Shown piece after piece: positions 18,539 to 27,500 of a stretch of DNA of 47,777 nucleotides. A program made the position numbers and the translations under genes. The first letter of the stretch is position 1, and the number at the start of each line of letters is the position of its first letter. Source of the DNA: CAYMDP01 sp964389375 (GTDB lineage Bacteria; Bdellovibrionota; Bdellovibrionia; Bdellovibrionales; UBA1609). The stretch covers positions 1 through 47,777 of the forward strand of contig CAYMDP010000021.1 in NCBI GenBank assembly GCA_964389375.1, read 5' to 3'. The notes beneath the pieces are model-generated. The model saw only the letters and a list, made by a program, of their open reading frames with translations, ran no database searches and had not been told where the DNA came from.

Positions 18539-19323
18539 GCTTAGACATTTTCGCTGCCAAGAAAAAATCCGGTGAAAAAATCTCGATGGTGACTTGTTAC
18601 GACCATTGGTCCGCGCAACTGATTGATCAAAGTCCCGTTGATGCTATTTTGGTTGGAGATAGTCTTGCGATGGTGATGTATGGCGAGACATCAACCCTGA
18701 CTGCAAGCCTTGAGATGATGCGACTGCATACAAAAGCTGTGGCTCAAGGATTAAAGTCTAAGCCTTTGATTTCGGACCTTCCCTTTTTAAGTTATCGAAA
18801 AGGTCTAAAGCCGACGATGGACGCTGTGGAGACCTTGATGCGAGCCGGAGCCCATGGACTTAAACTTGAAGGACTTTTGGGTAACGAAGACTTGATCCGA
18901 CATATTGTTCAATCTGGGGTCCCGATCATGGGGCACTTAGGTTTGACTCCTCAATCTTTGCACCAACTCGGAGGATACAAGGTTCAGGGACGAAGTCCCG
19001 AAGCGGGCCGTCTGATCATGGATCATGCCAAAAAACTTCAGGATCTAGGTTGTTTTTCGATTGTCCTTGAATGTCTACCTCAAGAGCTCGCAAAACAGAT
19101 AAGCCTCGAATTAAGCATCCCGACGATAGGAATTGGCGCGGGCGCCGACACGGACGGACAGATCTTAGTCCTTCATGATTTACTGGGCTTAAATGTTAAT
19201 TTTAAACCAAAGTTTGTTCGCCATTTCGCAAAACTGGACGCACCAATTAGCTCCGCACTTGAAGAATTTCACCAGAAGACTTTAAACGGAAGCTTTCCTT
19301 CAAACGGAGAAAGCTATTCATGA
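18535..19323 (+). CDS. panB: 3-methyl-2-oxobutanoate hydroxymethyltransferase PanB
   Basis: 262 residues, full length. The enzyme adds a hydroxymethyl group from methylene-THF to ketoisovalerate, giving ketopantoate. Visible signatures: MVTCYDHWSAQ, VGDSLAMVMYG (metal-binding Asp), IMGHLGLTPQSLHQLGGYKV, and TIGIGAGADTDGQILVLHD near the end. ATGA overlaps with both the upstream DUF2520 gene and downstream panC show translational coupling. Confidence 0.98.
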   Translation: MSLDIFAAKKKSGEKISMVTCYDHWSAQLIDQSPVDAILVGDSLAMVMYGETSTLTASLEMMRLHTKAVAQGLKSKPLISDLPFLSYRKGLKPTMDAVETLMRAGAHGLKLEGLLGNEDLIRHIVQSGVPIMGHLGLTPQSLHQLGGYKVQGRSPEAGRLIMDHAKKLQDLGCFSIVLECLPQELAKQISLELSIPTIGIGAGADTDGQILVLHDLLGLNVNFKPKFVRHFAKLDAPISSALEEFHQKTLNGSFPSNGESYS

Positions 19324-20081
19324 GACAGGTCTCGTCTCCGCTAGAATGGAAATCACTTATGAGATCTTTAACTAAGAAAGATCAAAGCCTTGGAATTGTG
19401 CCAACAATGGGGGCCCTTCACGAGGGACACTTCAGTTTGATCCAGCAAAGCCAAAAAGAAAACGACCATACAGTCGTCAGCATCTTTGTAAATCCAACAC
19501 AGTTTAATGATCCCGAAGATTTTAAAAAATACCCGCTGACCTTAGACGATGACTTAAGACTTCTTCAAAGCCAGGGTGTTGAGTATGTCTTTACCCCAAG
19601 TGCGGATCAGATTTATCCCGATCATTATCGATACCGAGTTCGCGAAACGGAGCTTAGCCTTTCTATGGAAGGAAAATCCCGACCCGGACACTTTGAAGGG
19701 ATGCTGACGATCGTTTTAAAGCTCCTTATTTTAACAGGGGCCCACAGGGCCTATTTTGGTGAAAAAGATTATCAGCAATACCTTTTGGTCAAAGATCTTG
19801 CGAAAAGCTTTTTTTTAGAGACAGATATTCGCCCGCAGCCGACAGTTCGCGAGCCCAGCGGTTTAGCACTAAGCTCCAGAAATAAGCGACTGACCAAAGA
19901 CCAAAATCTTAAAGCTGCAGAACTCTTTAAAGAACTTTCGACTTCAAAATCAAATCATGAAATCAAAACAAAGCTTGAAGCTCTTGGCTTTGAGGTTGAC
20001 TACGTCGAGGAATATTCTCACCGACGTCTTGCTGCAGTAAAACTTGGAGATGTGAGGTTAATTGATAATGTCCCAATATAA
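19320..20081 (+). CDS. panC: Pantothenate synthetase PanC
   Basis: 253 residues, slightly shorter than the usual 280. It joins pantoate and beta-alanine using ATP. The nucleotidyltransferase HIGH-type motif is present as PTMGALHEGHFSLI. Also seen are FVNPTQF, GKSRPGHFEGMLTIVLKLL, GEKDYQQYLLVKDL and the KMSKS-like ALSSRNKRL. The short C-terminal domain ends in DVRLIDNVPI. It starts within the panB stop (ATGA), and its end overlaps the start of coaBC by 14 nt. Confidence 0.97.
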   Translation: MRQVSSPLEWKSLMRSLTKKDQSLGIVPTMGALHEGHFSLIQQSQKENDHTVVSIFVNPTQFNDPEDFKKYPLTLDDDLRLLQSQGVEYVFTPSADQIYPDHYRYRVRETELSLSMEGKSRPGHFEGMLTIVLKLLILTGAHRAYFGEKDYQQYLLVKDLAKSFFLETDIRPQPTVREPSGLALSSRNKRLTKDQNLKAAELFKELSTSKSNHEIKTKLEALGFEVDYVEEYSHRRLAAVKLGDVRLIDNVPI

Positions 20082-21324
20082 AGCAAAGATTTTATTTCTC
20101 GTTTCTGGATCCGTTTCGGCTTATAAGTGCGCAAACGTTTTGTCCCAACTTGTTCAACAAGGACACGAGGTTCAGGTCATCGCCTCTCCCTCGGCCTTAA
20201 AGTTTGTTGGAGCTGCGACTTGGGAAGGCTTAAGTGGTCGAGCCGTCTTCTCGGAAATGTTTCAAGACGGACATATGATGGATCATATCGAGTGGACTCG
20301 CTGGGCCGATCTTGCGGTCCTGTGTCCCGCCAGCGCTAATTCTATAAATACAATAGCGGCAGGGCTTTCTTCGAGTCTGATCTCGAGTCTTGCCTTGGCT
20401 TGGAATCGAGCCAAGCCCTTTTTAGTTTTTCCCGCAATGAACACAAAAATGCTTGAACACCCGGCAACGACTGAAGCCTTAATCCGATTGCAAAGCTGGG
20501 GTTTAAAAGTCTATCCCACACAAAGTGGTCGACTTGCTTGTGGGGACATCGGATTTGGAAAACTGCTTGAGCCCGAGCAGATTCTTATCGAGATCCAGTC
20601 TCACATTTATAAACTAAACAGAAAACTGGGCCAGATCCTGATCACCGCGGGAGGCACCCGCGAGATGTTAGACGAAGTTCGCTGCCTCACCAATATCAGT
20701 AGCGGACGAACCGGTTGCTCTCTTGCCGAGACTTTAACCGAAATGGGCTGGGATGTGACTCTACTCCGCGCAAAACATGGGGAACAACCTAAGCGTTTTG
20801 TGCCTCGGCAGATTGAATTTACTAGTTTTGATGATCTTGCGGATCGCATGCAAGAGGAGCTTTCAAAAAATCATTTCGATGCTGCGATTCATTTGGCCGC
20901 TGTCAGCGATTTTCACTTAGGACAAATATTTCAAGACGGAAAAGAAATCTCTGCCTCAGTAAAAAGACAAAAGATCTCCTCAGATCAAGAGCTCAGCATT
21001 CAACTGATTGCAAACCCCAAGCTACTCGACCGAATTCAAGATTGGTCTTTAAACCGAAAGATTTTTGTTGTGGGCTTTAAACTGACTGTCAACCAGACCG
21101 ACTCGCAACTGGCGACCACAATTCACAAAATGCTCTCAAGCCAAAAAATTCACGCCGTGGTTCACAATGAAGCCTCGACTTTAAACTCTGAACTAAACCA
21201 TCACCCCTTTCAAGTTTACTCACAAGACGGAACTCGGATTCAAGGTCGTAGCAAAACTGAAATGAGTACGGCTTTACATCAACTGCTTATTAAACAGTTC
21301 TCTCCAATGGAGGTTTCTTTATGA
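20068..21324 (+). CDS. coaBC: Bifunctional phosphopantothenoylcysteine decarboxylase/synthetase CoaBC
   Basis: 418 residues from ATG 20068; an in-frame TTG two codons earlier is possible because GAGG lies at 20054-20057. The N-terminal flavoprotein CoaC half has LVSGSVSAYKCANVL, VLCPASANSINTIA and the substrate motif PAMNTKMLEHP. The CoaB half has ILITAGGTREMLDEVR, NISSGRTGCSLAE and AVVHNEAST. It makes 4'-phosphopantetheine from 4'-phosphopantothenate. It overlaps panC at its start and coaX at its end (ATGA). Confidence 0.97.
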   Translation: MSQYKAKILFLVSGSVSAYKCANVLSQLVQQGHEVQVIASPSALKFVGAATWEGLSGRAVFSEMFQDGHMMDHIEWTRWADLAVLCPASANSINTIAAGLSSSLISSLALAWNRAKPFLVFPAMNTKMLEHPATTEALIRLQSWGLKVYPTQSGRLACGDIGFGKLLEPEQILIEIQSHIYKLNRKLGQILITAGGTREMLDEVRCLTNISSGRTGCSLAETLTEMGWDVTLLRAKHGEQPKRFVPRQIEFTSFDDLADRMQEELSKNHFDAAIHLAAVSDFHLGQIFQDGKEISASVKRQKISSDQELSIQLIANPKLLDRIQDWSLNRKIFVVGFKLTVNQTDSQLATTIHKMLSSQKIHAVVHNEASTLNSELNHHPFQVYSQDGTRIQGRSKTEMSTALHQLLIKQFSPMEVSL

Positions 21325-22094
21325 TTTTATGCTTAGACGTAGGCAACACACAGATTTATGGCGGTCTTTTTACAGATCAAGGCGAGATCCAACTTCGCTT
21401 TAGAAGAACCTCCAAAACAGGAGCTTCTTCGGACGAGTTAGGCCTGTTTTTAAGGAGCGTTTTAAGAGAAAATGGCTTTGACCCAGACTTAGTCCAACAG
21501 ATCTCACTCTGCACCGTTGTCCCCGAAGTTCTTCACTCTTTAAGAAACTGCTGCATTAAGTATTTTAAACGCCAACCCTTTGTGTTGCAGGCGGGAGTCA
21601 AAACCGGATTAAAAATTAAGTATCACAATCCCCTGGAAGTCGGTGCAGACCGAATCGCCAATGCCATTGCAGCAACCAAGATGTATCCCGAGACAGACCT
21701 GCTGTTGATTGACTTTGGAACAGCGACCACCTTTTGTGCGGTCACCAAAAGTAAAGAGTATCTTGGCGGAGTGATCGCCGCGGGCTTAAAGATCTCGATG
21801 CAGGCCCTTGAATCCAACACCTCAAAACTTCCGGCTGTAGAAATTCTAAAACCCGGCGCGGTTATTGGACGCTCGACGGTCGAGAGCATTCAAAGCGGCC
21901 TTTATTATGGAAATATTGGCCTCGTTAAGGAACTCCGAAGTCGGATTAGCGAAGATGCCTTTAAAGGTGCAATCCCAAAAGTCATCGGCACCGGAGGACT
22001 GGCCAGTCTTTTTCAAGATGCAAAAATATTTGATCGAGAAGAGCCGGATCTTGTTTTGTTTGGATTGTACTTTGCCCTTCAAATGAATCTTTAA
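21321..22094 (+). CDS. coaX: Type III pantothenate kinase CoaX
   Basis: 257 residues, typical of type III PanK (ASKHA fold). Seen: phosphate-1 loop LCLDVGNTQIYGGLF, the pantothenate-binding HNPLEVGADRIANAIAA, catalytic-region LLIDFGTATTFCAV and GGVIAAGLKISMQAL. It phosphorylates pantothenate, usually requires a monovalent cation, and is not CoA-inhibited (family knowledge). Starts in the coaBC stop (ATGA). panD follows 14 nt after its stop. Confidence 0.97.
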   Translation: MILCLDVGNTQIYGGLFTDQGEIQLRFRRTSKTGASSDELGLFLRSVLRENGFDPDLVQQISLCTVVPEVLHSLRNCCIKYFKRQPFVLQAGVKTGLKIKYHNPLEVGADRIANAIAATKMYPETDLLLIDFGTATTFCAVTKSKEYLGGVIAAGLKISMQALESNTSKLPAVEILKPGAVIGRSTVESIQSGLYYGNIGLVKELRSRISEDAFKGAIPKVIGTGGLASLFQDAKIFDREEPDLVLFGLYFALQMNL

Positions 22095-22108
22095 AAAGGA
22101 GCCACAAA

Positions 22109-22477
22109 ATGCAAATCACCTTATTGAAATCAAAAATCCATCGTGCCCGAGTGACTGATGCAAATTTAAGCTACGAAGGCTCCGTTTCGATTGATCCGAA
22201 ACTTTGTGAAGCCGCCCAGTTGGTTCCTTTTGAAAGAGTCGAAATCTATAACTGCAATAACGGAGAACGCTTTGCCACCTACGTAATTTACGGTGGCCCC
22301 GGGGAAATTTGTCTCAACGGGGCTGCGGCGCGTCTGGTGCATCCTGGGGACCTTGTCATCATCGCAAGCTATGCCCAAATGAGCACCGAAAGCGGATTTA
22401 CCCATAAACCTCGCCTAGTTATGGTGGATGAGCAAAATCAGATTCGTCCCGAGACTGCAGGAGAAATCCGAGTCTAA
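22109..22477 (+). CDS. panD: Aspartate 1-decarboxylase PanD
   Basis: 122 residues with a clear AAGGAG site. PanD is made as a proenzyme that cleaves itself between G24 and S25 (YEGSVSID), turning Ser25 into the catalytic pyruvoyl group. It supplies beta-alanine for PanC. NGAAARLVHPGDLVIIASYA is the usual C-terminal core. Last gene of the six-gene operon, so every step from ketoisovalerate and aspartate to phosphopantetheine is present if the DUF2520 protein is the reductase. Confidence 0.98.
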   Translation: MQITLLKSKIHRARVTDANLSYEGSVSIDPKLCEAAQLVPFERVEIYNCNNGERFATYVIYGGPGEICLNGAAARLVHPGDLVIIASYAQMSTESGFTHKPRLVMVDEQNQIRPETAGEIRV

Positions 22478-22561
22478 AAGAAATTCATGGTCCAGCGGAA
22501 GGTTTATTTCGGCCCGGAAGCAGGCTAGAGTCCGCCCGAAGTGACAAGCCGGGGGAGGCCC

Positions 22562-23197
22562 ATGGGACCTTTTAAATTTTCTGCCTTAAGCCTAATTCTA
22601 GGACTCGGCTTGTGCCTTTTGTGCTCTTGCGGCCCGAAATCTCAGCCTGTTCCTCCAAGTGGGGATCCTTCAAACCAGACAAACAATGATGAAGCTGGAG
22701 CCGGATTGTTAAGCTGCGACCAATCGATGAACTCAGATGGACTTTCTGGCATCTCTGAAACCGAAATTTCTGCAAAAGTCTTAAAAGGTATTCCTACAAA
22801 AGACATCGTCGTAATGGAGAGCTGCTTAGAACGTTTTCTTCCCGATGGAACTTATCAGGGACAGATGGAAAATGGCGACCTTTGTGAGTTTAAACGGGAA
22901 GAGACCGAAAGTGGGCTTCAATTCTCGCTAAAAGTATTTCGCGCAAAAGACTCTGCACCCATTGAGCTGAACCTGTCACTGGACTCGAAAGCTCGATCCA
23001 TGCTGGCTCTTAAGACCTATTCCAGCATGCGCAGCAGTGTGCAGGTGCTTGAACTTGAAGAGACATTCCAAGGAATTGATCTTTATCTAAATACGATCTC
23101 TTTCCATAAAAGCTCTTCTGGAAAAATCTCTGTGTACATCTTTAAACAGTCAAAAATGGAATCAGAACTTTCATCTGCTGAATGTATTCTGAAGTAA
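22562..23197 (+). CDS. Putative lipoprotein of unknown function
   Basis: 211 residues from ATG 22562, which follows a GGGGGAGG site. A GTG seven codons upstream also opens the frame but would put charged residues ahead of the signal peptide. The signal segment SLILGLGLCLLCSCG ends in a lipobox-like LCSC. The mature part begins with a flexible P/S/N-rich linker and has scattered cysteines (LLSCDQS, ESCLERF, GDLCEFK, AECILK). I recognise no family. Convergent with the next gene, with 16 bp between stops. Confidence 0.75.
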   Translation: MGPFKFSALSLILGLGLCLLCSCGPKSQPVPPSGDPSNQTNNDEAGAGLLSCDQSMNSDGLSGISETEISAKVLKGIPTKDIVVMESCLERFLPDGTYQGQMENGDLCEFKREETESGLQFSLKVFRAKDSAPIELNLSLDSKARSMLALKTYSSMRSSVQVLELEETFQGIDLYLNTISFHKSSSGKISVYIFKQSKMESELSSAECILK

Positions 23198-23213
23198 TCT
23201 TCGCCCATTGCGG

Positions 23214-24626
23214 CTAGTTGGATTTCGAAAAACCTAAGCCCCTTAATGACAACAACAGCGGCCATTCGAGCTGAGACTTATAGGACTGGTGTTTTCCATC
23301 CCAGATCAGTGGGATACGATCAATCAAGGCCTGAAGATCCTCGGATCTATCTGCCTGAAGCGCCACTTTTCTAAGACTTGGAAGATGAATTAAAACATGA
23401 GCCAGACTTGAGTGTTGGGATAAAAAGGACTGCAGGCCCCCAAGAAGTAGCAAATTCCAACTTAGGTTTTTCTCTTCACAGTGGTCTATAAATAGAAATT
23501 TCTCGGCCTTAAGATCTAAGACCTCTTCCAGATGCGGGACTCCACAGCGAAGCATGACATACAAATTTGTTCGCACACCTTCGGCCCAAAAACCGGTTCT
23601 CTTTTTGCTCTTCAGATTGACCAGCTCACCCTCTTCGACAAGACCCAAAGCCCTCTCGTTCAGGCCACCAAGCTCGACAGACTGAATTAGATTTTTGCGA
23701 AGCTGGCCAGCCGGACCCTCGACAAGATCAACTAGGATATCGATTTCTGGTTTATCCAATTCTTGAAGAGGGTCTTTTGCAGCAAGACCAAAAACCTGAT
23801 CCAAAACCTGAACTTGATGAAGCCACCACAGCTTAAAGCTGGCAAGGCTCGAGTAGTCCTGGGGAAGGGTTTGTGGATCCGTGAACTGAAGTTTATAGAG
23901 CTTTGGGTTTAATAGGATTCTTCTTAAATCCGCAGGAGTCAGTTGCGACAGTCGAAGGGACATTTCTTGGGCGAGGCTTTCCCGAAATCCCCAGATCGAG
24001 GGGTATTTTAAATCCGAAGCATCGGACTTAATTTTGTGTTCGCAAAACTGAGCGTGCTGAAATGATCTTTGCTTAGAAGTACAGTACTCGCGAAAGCTCA
24101 TCAGGCCGCTTAGCCAGTCTTGTCTTTGAATCCTATGAGGGCCATTAAGTCTCAGCAAAGCTTCCGCGACGATTTCCCAATTCAGGTGATCCTCTTCAGC
24201 CAAAGGGACAAGCTGCTTCAGCCAAGACATAAGCACAAGCTTTTCGAGCTTTCCCTCAAGCTGAGCTTCACTTTCACTTAGCTCCGCAAGATTTCCGAGC
24301 AGCCTAAGATCCGGAGCTTCACCCAAGGTCAAGCGCAAGACCAAGGGGTCTTTGGGAAAAGGCAGAAGGCCTTCAAAAATTTTAAGTTTATTGATTCTTC
24401 GAATAAAGGGCCAAAGATCGGAGTGGACCTTAGGATCAGTAAAAAGAGCTAAAAATCCTCTCGAGCAAGTCCGAACCTGGGCCTGCCCTTGAAGCCGAAC
24501 TAGGCGCATTTCTGAGATGATTTCGGTGGACAAGCAATGAGGATCGGTTCGTAAAGACTCTGACAATAATACAAAAAGCAGCAAATGAAGAAACAGAGTT
24601 AAAATGGCAAGAAAACGAAAGTTCAT
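23214..24626 (-). CDS. Secreted or membrane-anchored protein of unknown function
   Basis: 470 residues from ATG 24626; TTG two codons earlier is an alternative. An N-terminal hydrophobic stretch (FLAILTLFLHLLLFVLL) acts as signal peptide or anchor. The rest is Leu-rich and mostly helical, with no motif I recognise. Conserved-looking pieces include CGVPHLEEVLDLKAEKFLFI and a Cys pair region EYCTSK/QFCEHK. It stands alone on the minus strand between the lipoprotein gene and the leucine-degradation cluster. Confidence 0.75.
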   Translation of the reverse strand: MNFRFLAILTLFLHLLLFVLLSESLRTDPHCLSTEIISEMRLVRLQGQAQVRTCSRGFLALFTDPKVHSDLWPFIRRINKLKIFEGLLPFPKDPLVLRLTLGEAPDLRLLGNLAELSESEAQLEGKLEKLVLMSWLKQLVPLAEEDHLNWEIVAEALLRLNGPHRIQRQDWLSGLMSFREYCTSKQRSFQHAQFCEHKIKSDASDLKYPSIWGFRESLAQEMSLRLSQLTPADLRRILLNPKLYKLQFTDPQTLPQDYSSLASFKLWWLHQVQVLDQVFGLAAKDPLQELDKPEIDILVDLVEGPAGQLRKNLIQSVELGGLNERALGLVEEGELVNLKSKKRTGFWAEGVRTNLYVMLRCGVPHLEEVLDLKAEKFLFIDHCEEKNLSWNLLLLGGLQSFLSQHSSLAHVLIHLPSLRKVALQADRSEDLQALIDRIPLIWDGKHQSYKSQLEWPLLLSLRGLGFSKSN

Positions 24627-24647
24627 GATCAAATGCCCCAGAGCTTA

Positions 24648-24663
24648 GACTCCAAATGGAGTC
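24648..24663. other. Short hairpin downstream of the HMG-CoA lyase gene
   Basis: A perfect 7-bp stem GACTCCA/TGGAGTC with a 2-nt loop lies 24 nt past the last gene of the leucine cluster. There is no U-tract, so a role as intrinsic terminator is doubtful; it might only stabilise the mRNA 3' end. Confidence 0.3.
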
Positions 24664-24686
24664 ACTTCGGTTACTTTGATCTGACT

Positions 24687-25619
24687 CTATTCAAAGACTG
24701 TTCCGGGCAAGGGAAGGCCAGCCGCGCCGACCCGCGAGGGAAGCTTTCTTCCCATGAAGGTTTCAAGTTGTGACTTAATATCGATCAAAGCGCTTATATT
24801 AACCCCTGTCTTTATTTTCATGCCATGAAGCATGTAAATAAGATCTTCCGTTGCCAAATTCCCACTGGCCCCCTTCGCGTAAGGACAACCCCCAAGACCA
24901 CCCACACTTGAATCAAATACACGAATGCCAAGACGGTAGGCACAAAGGACATTGGCCAAAGCCATCCCTCGAGTATCGTGAAAGTGCATCGCAAGCTTCT
25001 TTTTTCCAAGCTCAGTGATTAATTTTTTACACAGTTGCTCGACCTGAAGAGGTGTAGCGACTCCGATTGTATCTCCTATAGAAACTTCGTAAGCACCCAG
25101 AGCAATCATTCGTTTGGCCAACCTTACAACTCGGGCCATAGGAACATGCCCCTCATAAGGGCAACCAAAAGCAGTGCTGAGATAAGCCCTGACTTTAATT
25201 TTTTTTGCCTTCGCAAGCTTCATCACCGAAGCGAAGCGCGCAAAACTTTCCTCAATAGAACAGTTTATATTTTTTTGTGAAAAACTCTCTGAGCAGGCTC
25301 CAAAGATCGCAACTTCTTTAAGCTCTGTATGAAGGGCCGCTTCCATTCCCTGAAGGTTTGGCACTAAGGCTGAAAAACTGGCTTTTTTACTGATCGCTCC
25401 AGATTTTTTGAGAGCAAAAACTTTATCCGTAACCTCTTTTGATCCCTTCATTTGCGGCACCCAAGTCGGAGACACAAAAGCAGCAACTTCGATACGCTGA
25501 AGGCCCGCTTGTGCTAAACGCCGAATCAAATCGACTTTCTGGTCCGGGCTTAAACTTTTTGCTTCATTTTGTAATCCATCCCGCGCTCCGACTTCGACAA
25601 TAACAACCGGCTGACTCAT
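24687..25619 (-). CDS. liuE: Hydroxymethylglutaryl-CoA lyase
   Basis: 310 residues, full length. It splits HMG-CoA into acetyl-CoA and acetoacetate, the last step of leucine breakdown. DRE-TIM signature: EVGARDGLQNE near the start and AMHFHDTRGMALAN with metal-binding histidines. The HMG-CoA lyase-specific cysteine loop GGLGGCPYAKGASGNLATED is present, which sets it apart from isopropylmalate synthases. The start follows the carrier gene's stop without a gap (TAAATG). Last gene of the cluster. Confidence 0.96.
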   Translation of the reverse strand: MSQPVVIVEVGARDGLQNEAKSLSPDQKVDLIRRLAQAGLQRIEVAAFVSPTWVPQMKGSKEVTDKVFALKKSGAISKKASFSALVPNLQGMEAALHTELKEVAIFGACSESFSQKNINCSIEESFARFASVMKLAKAKKIKVRAYLSTAFGCPYEGHVPMARVVRLAKRMIALGAYEVSIGDTIGVATPLQVEQLCKKLITELGKKKLAMHFHDTRGMALANVLCAYRLGIRVFDSSVGGLGGCPYAKGASGNLATEDLIYMLHGMKIKTGVNISALIDIKSQLETFMGRKLPSRVGAAGLPLPGTVFE

Positions 25620-25997
25620 TTACCGTCCCGCCTTAATCTTTAGAAGCTGTTGTCCCAGACGAACCTGCTCACCTTCTTTGGCGTTCAAAGACTCAAGGAC
25701 CCCATCCATGTCCGCTTGAAGACTGTATTCCATCTTCATGGCTTCCAAAATAATGAGGACTTCGCCTGCCCTGACTTGTGCACCTGTTTTCGTATTCACT
25801 TTGATTACTTTTCCTGGCATCGGTGCAAAGATTTCTCCCGGATGGCTAGAAGCCTTTTTTCCTGACCGCCGAGAAGACGACTCTTCGCTTTCACTGACAA
25901 AGGTCTGACCCTGAAAGTGAAACCAAACTTGAGTTCCAATCCTCTCGGCCCATACTCGATGAACCTGCCCGTCTAATTCAACTTCAATTTGTCTCAT
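25620..25997 (-). CDS. Biotin carboxyl carrier protein, stand-alone
   Basis: 125 residues. The C-terminal 75 residues are a biotinyl domain with the acceptor lysine in ILEAMKMEYSL. The first 45 or so residues look like a small beta domain (VELDGQVHRVWAERI), as found in the middle of fused MCC alpha subunits. In most 3-methylcrotonyl-CoA carboxylases the carrier is fused to the carboxylase subunit; here it is separate. It begins inside the carboxylase stop (ATGA), which suggests a split of a once-fused protein or an ancestral split form. Confidence 0.92.
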   Translation of the reverse strand: MRQIEVELDGQVHRVWAERIGTQVWFHFQGQTFVSESEESSSRRSGKKASSHPGEIFAPMPGKVIKVNTKTGAQVRAGEVLIILEAMKMEYSLQADMDGVLESLNAKEGEQVRLGQQLLKIKAGR

Positions 25998-27487
25998 CGC
26001 TCGCCCCAGTTATATTGCCAAGGGTTTGGGGTGGATTGGCCCTCGGCCACAGACGCCGCAAAGCCGTGAGAAAGATTTTTTTGCAAATAATCCGCAACCC
26101 GTTGACCTTTGCGACTTAGCTCTTCGGGAGCCAAGCCTTTCGGGAAATTCTGGTCCATAAAACGCGTGTTCATACGACCCGAAACAAACTCTCCGTTTTT
26201 GAGAATCTCTTGAAGAAGAGGAATATTTGTTTTCAAACCAAAAATCACAGTTTCTTCGAGGGTTCTTTTCATTTTTTGAATGGCCCGCAAACGATTCTCA
26301 TCCCACACAATCACTTTCGCGATCATGGAATCGTAAAACTGTGTGATCTCATCTCCTCGCTCGAAGCCAACTTCAAAGCGGCGTCCCGGTCCCTGAGGCC
26401 AATGACAAGATCCCAATATTCCTAAGCTTGGAACTCCCCCTTGATAAGGATCTTCTGCAAGAATTCGGCATTCAATGGCGTGTCCTCTAGGCTGAAGAAC
26501 TTCGGGCCAATCTAGCGGCTGGCCCATTGCTGTCAGCAGTTGTGCTTTGACTAGGTCCACTCCATAAACAAGCTCTGTTACCGGATGTTCCACTTGCAGT
26601 CGGGTATTCATTTCAAGAAAATAAAAATTCTCTCCTTCAAGCAAAAACTCGACGGTCCCGGCTCCTCGGTATTGAGCCTCTTGAGCAATGGCCACGGCAA
26701 CTTGAGCCATCTGGGCGCTGAGGTCGGGATCTAAGTTTGCAGCGGGAGCTTCTTCAATCATCTTTTGATGTCGTCTTTGAATCGAACACTCGCGCTCACC
26801 GAGGTGACGAACTCGCCCAAGGGCATCGCCAAAAACTTGGATCTCGATATGTTTTGCTCGCTCTAAATATTTTTCTAAAAAAACCTGACTTGATCCAAAA
26901 GCAGAAAGCCCTTCACGTTGAGCGGCTTCAATTGCTGCCTTTGCTTGATCCATCTCGCGAATCACCTTAAGCCCACGCCCTCCACCACCGGCCGCGGCTT
27001 TGACAATCACGGGGCAGCCAATCTCTTCCACTTTTCGAAGCAAAACAGAAAGCTCTTGATCAGAACCTTGATAACCAGGGACTGTAGGGCCGCCTGCCTT
27101 TTGAACCAGATTTTTTGCCGAGATTTTATCTCCAAATAACTTAATCGATGCGGGAGTCGGCCCAATAAAAACCATTCTGGCGCTTTCACAGGCCTTCGCA
27201 AAATCCGCGTTTTCAGATAAAAAGCCAAAGCCCGGATGAATCGCATCGACATTGGCCGAAAGGGCCCCTTGGATATTGGCTTCAATATTTAAATAACTCT
27301 CGGAAGAAGGAGCGGGTCCGATACAAACTCTTTCATCGGCTAAGCGGTAGGCCAGACTTTGTCGGTCTGCCTCAGAATGAAGAAGAACCGTTTTTAAACC
27401 CAGTTCTTGGCAGGCGTGAATAATTCGAACAGCCACCTCTCCACGATTTGCAACTCCGATGGTTTCGATTTGATTCTTACTTCCCAT
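25994..27487 (-). CDS. Biotin carboxylase subunit, acyl-CoA carboxylase type
   Basis: 497 residues, biotin carboxylase only (no carrier domain). ATP-grasp features: the glycine-rich KAAAGGGGRGLKVIR, HIEIQVFGD, ERECSIQRRHQK, EMNTRLQVEHPVTELVYGVD. It carboxylates the biotin of the following carrier using ATP and bicarbonate. The neighbouring transferase and hydratase point to 3-methylcrotonyl-CoA as final substrate (inference). Lies 13 nt after the hydratase gene. Confidence 0.95.
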   Translation of the reverse strand: MGSKNQIETIGVANRGEVAVRIIHACQELGLKTVLLHSEADRQSLAYRLADERVCIGPAPSSESYLNIEANIQGALSANVDAIHPGFGFLSENADFAKACESARMVFIGPTPASIKLFGDKISAKNLVQKAGGPTVPGYQGSDQELSVLLRKVEEIGCPVIVKAAAGGGGRGLKVIREMDQAKAAIEAAQREGLSAFGSSQVFLEKYLERAKHIEIQVFGDALGRVRHLGERECSIQRRHQKMIEEAPAANLDPDLSAQMAQVAVAIAQEAQYRGAGTVEFLLEGENFYFLEMNTRLQVEHPVTELVYGVDLVKAQLLTAMGQPLDWPEVLQPRGHAIECRILAEDPYQGGVPSLGILGSCHWPQGPGRRFEVGFERGDEITQFYDSMIAKVIVWDENRLRAIQKMKRTLEETVIFGLKTNIPLLQEILKNGEFVSGRMNTRFMDQNFPKGLAPEELSRKGQRVADYLQKNLSHGFAASVAEGQSTPNPWQYNWGER

Positions 27488-27500
27488 TTATTCTTTCCAT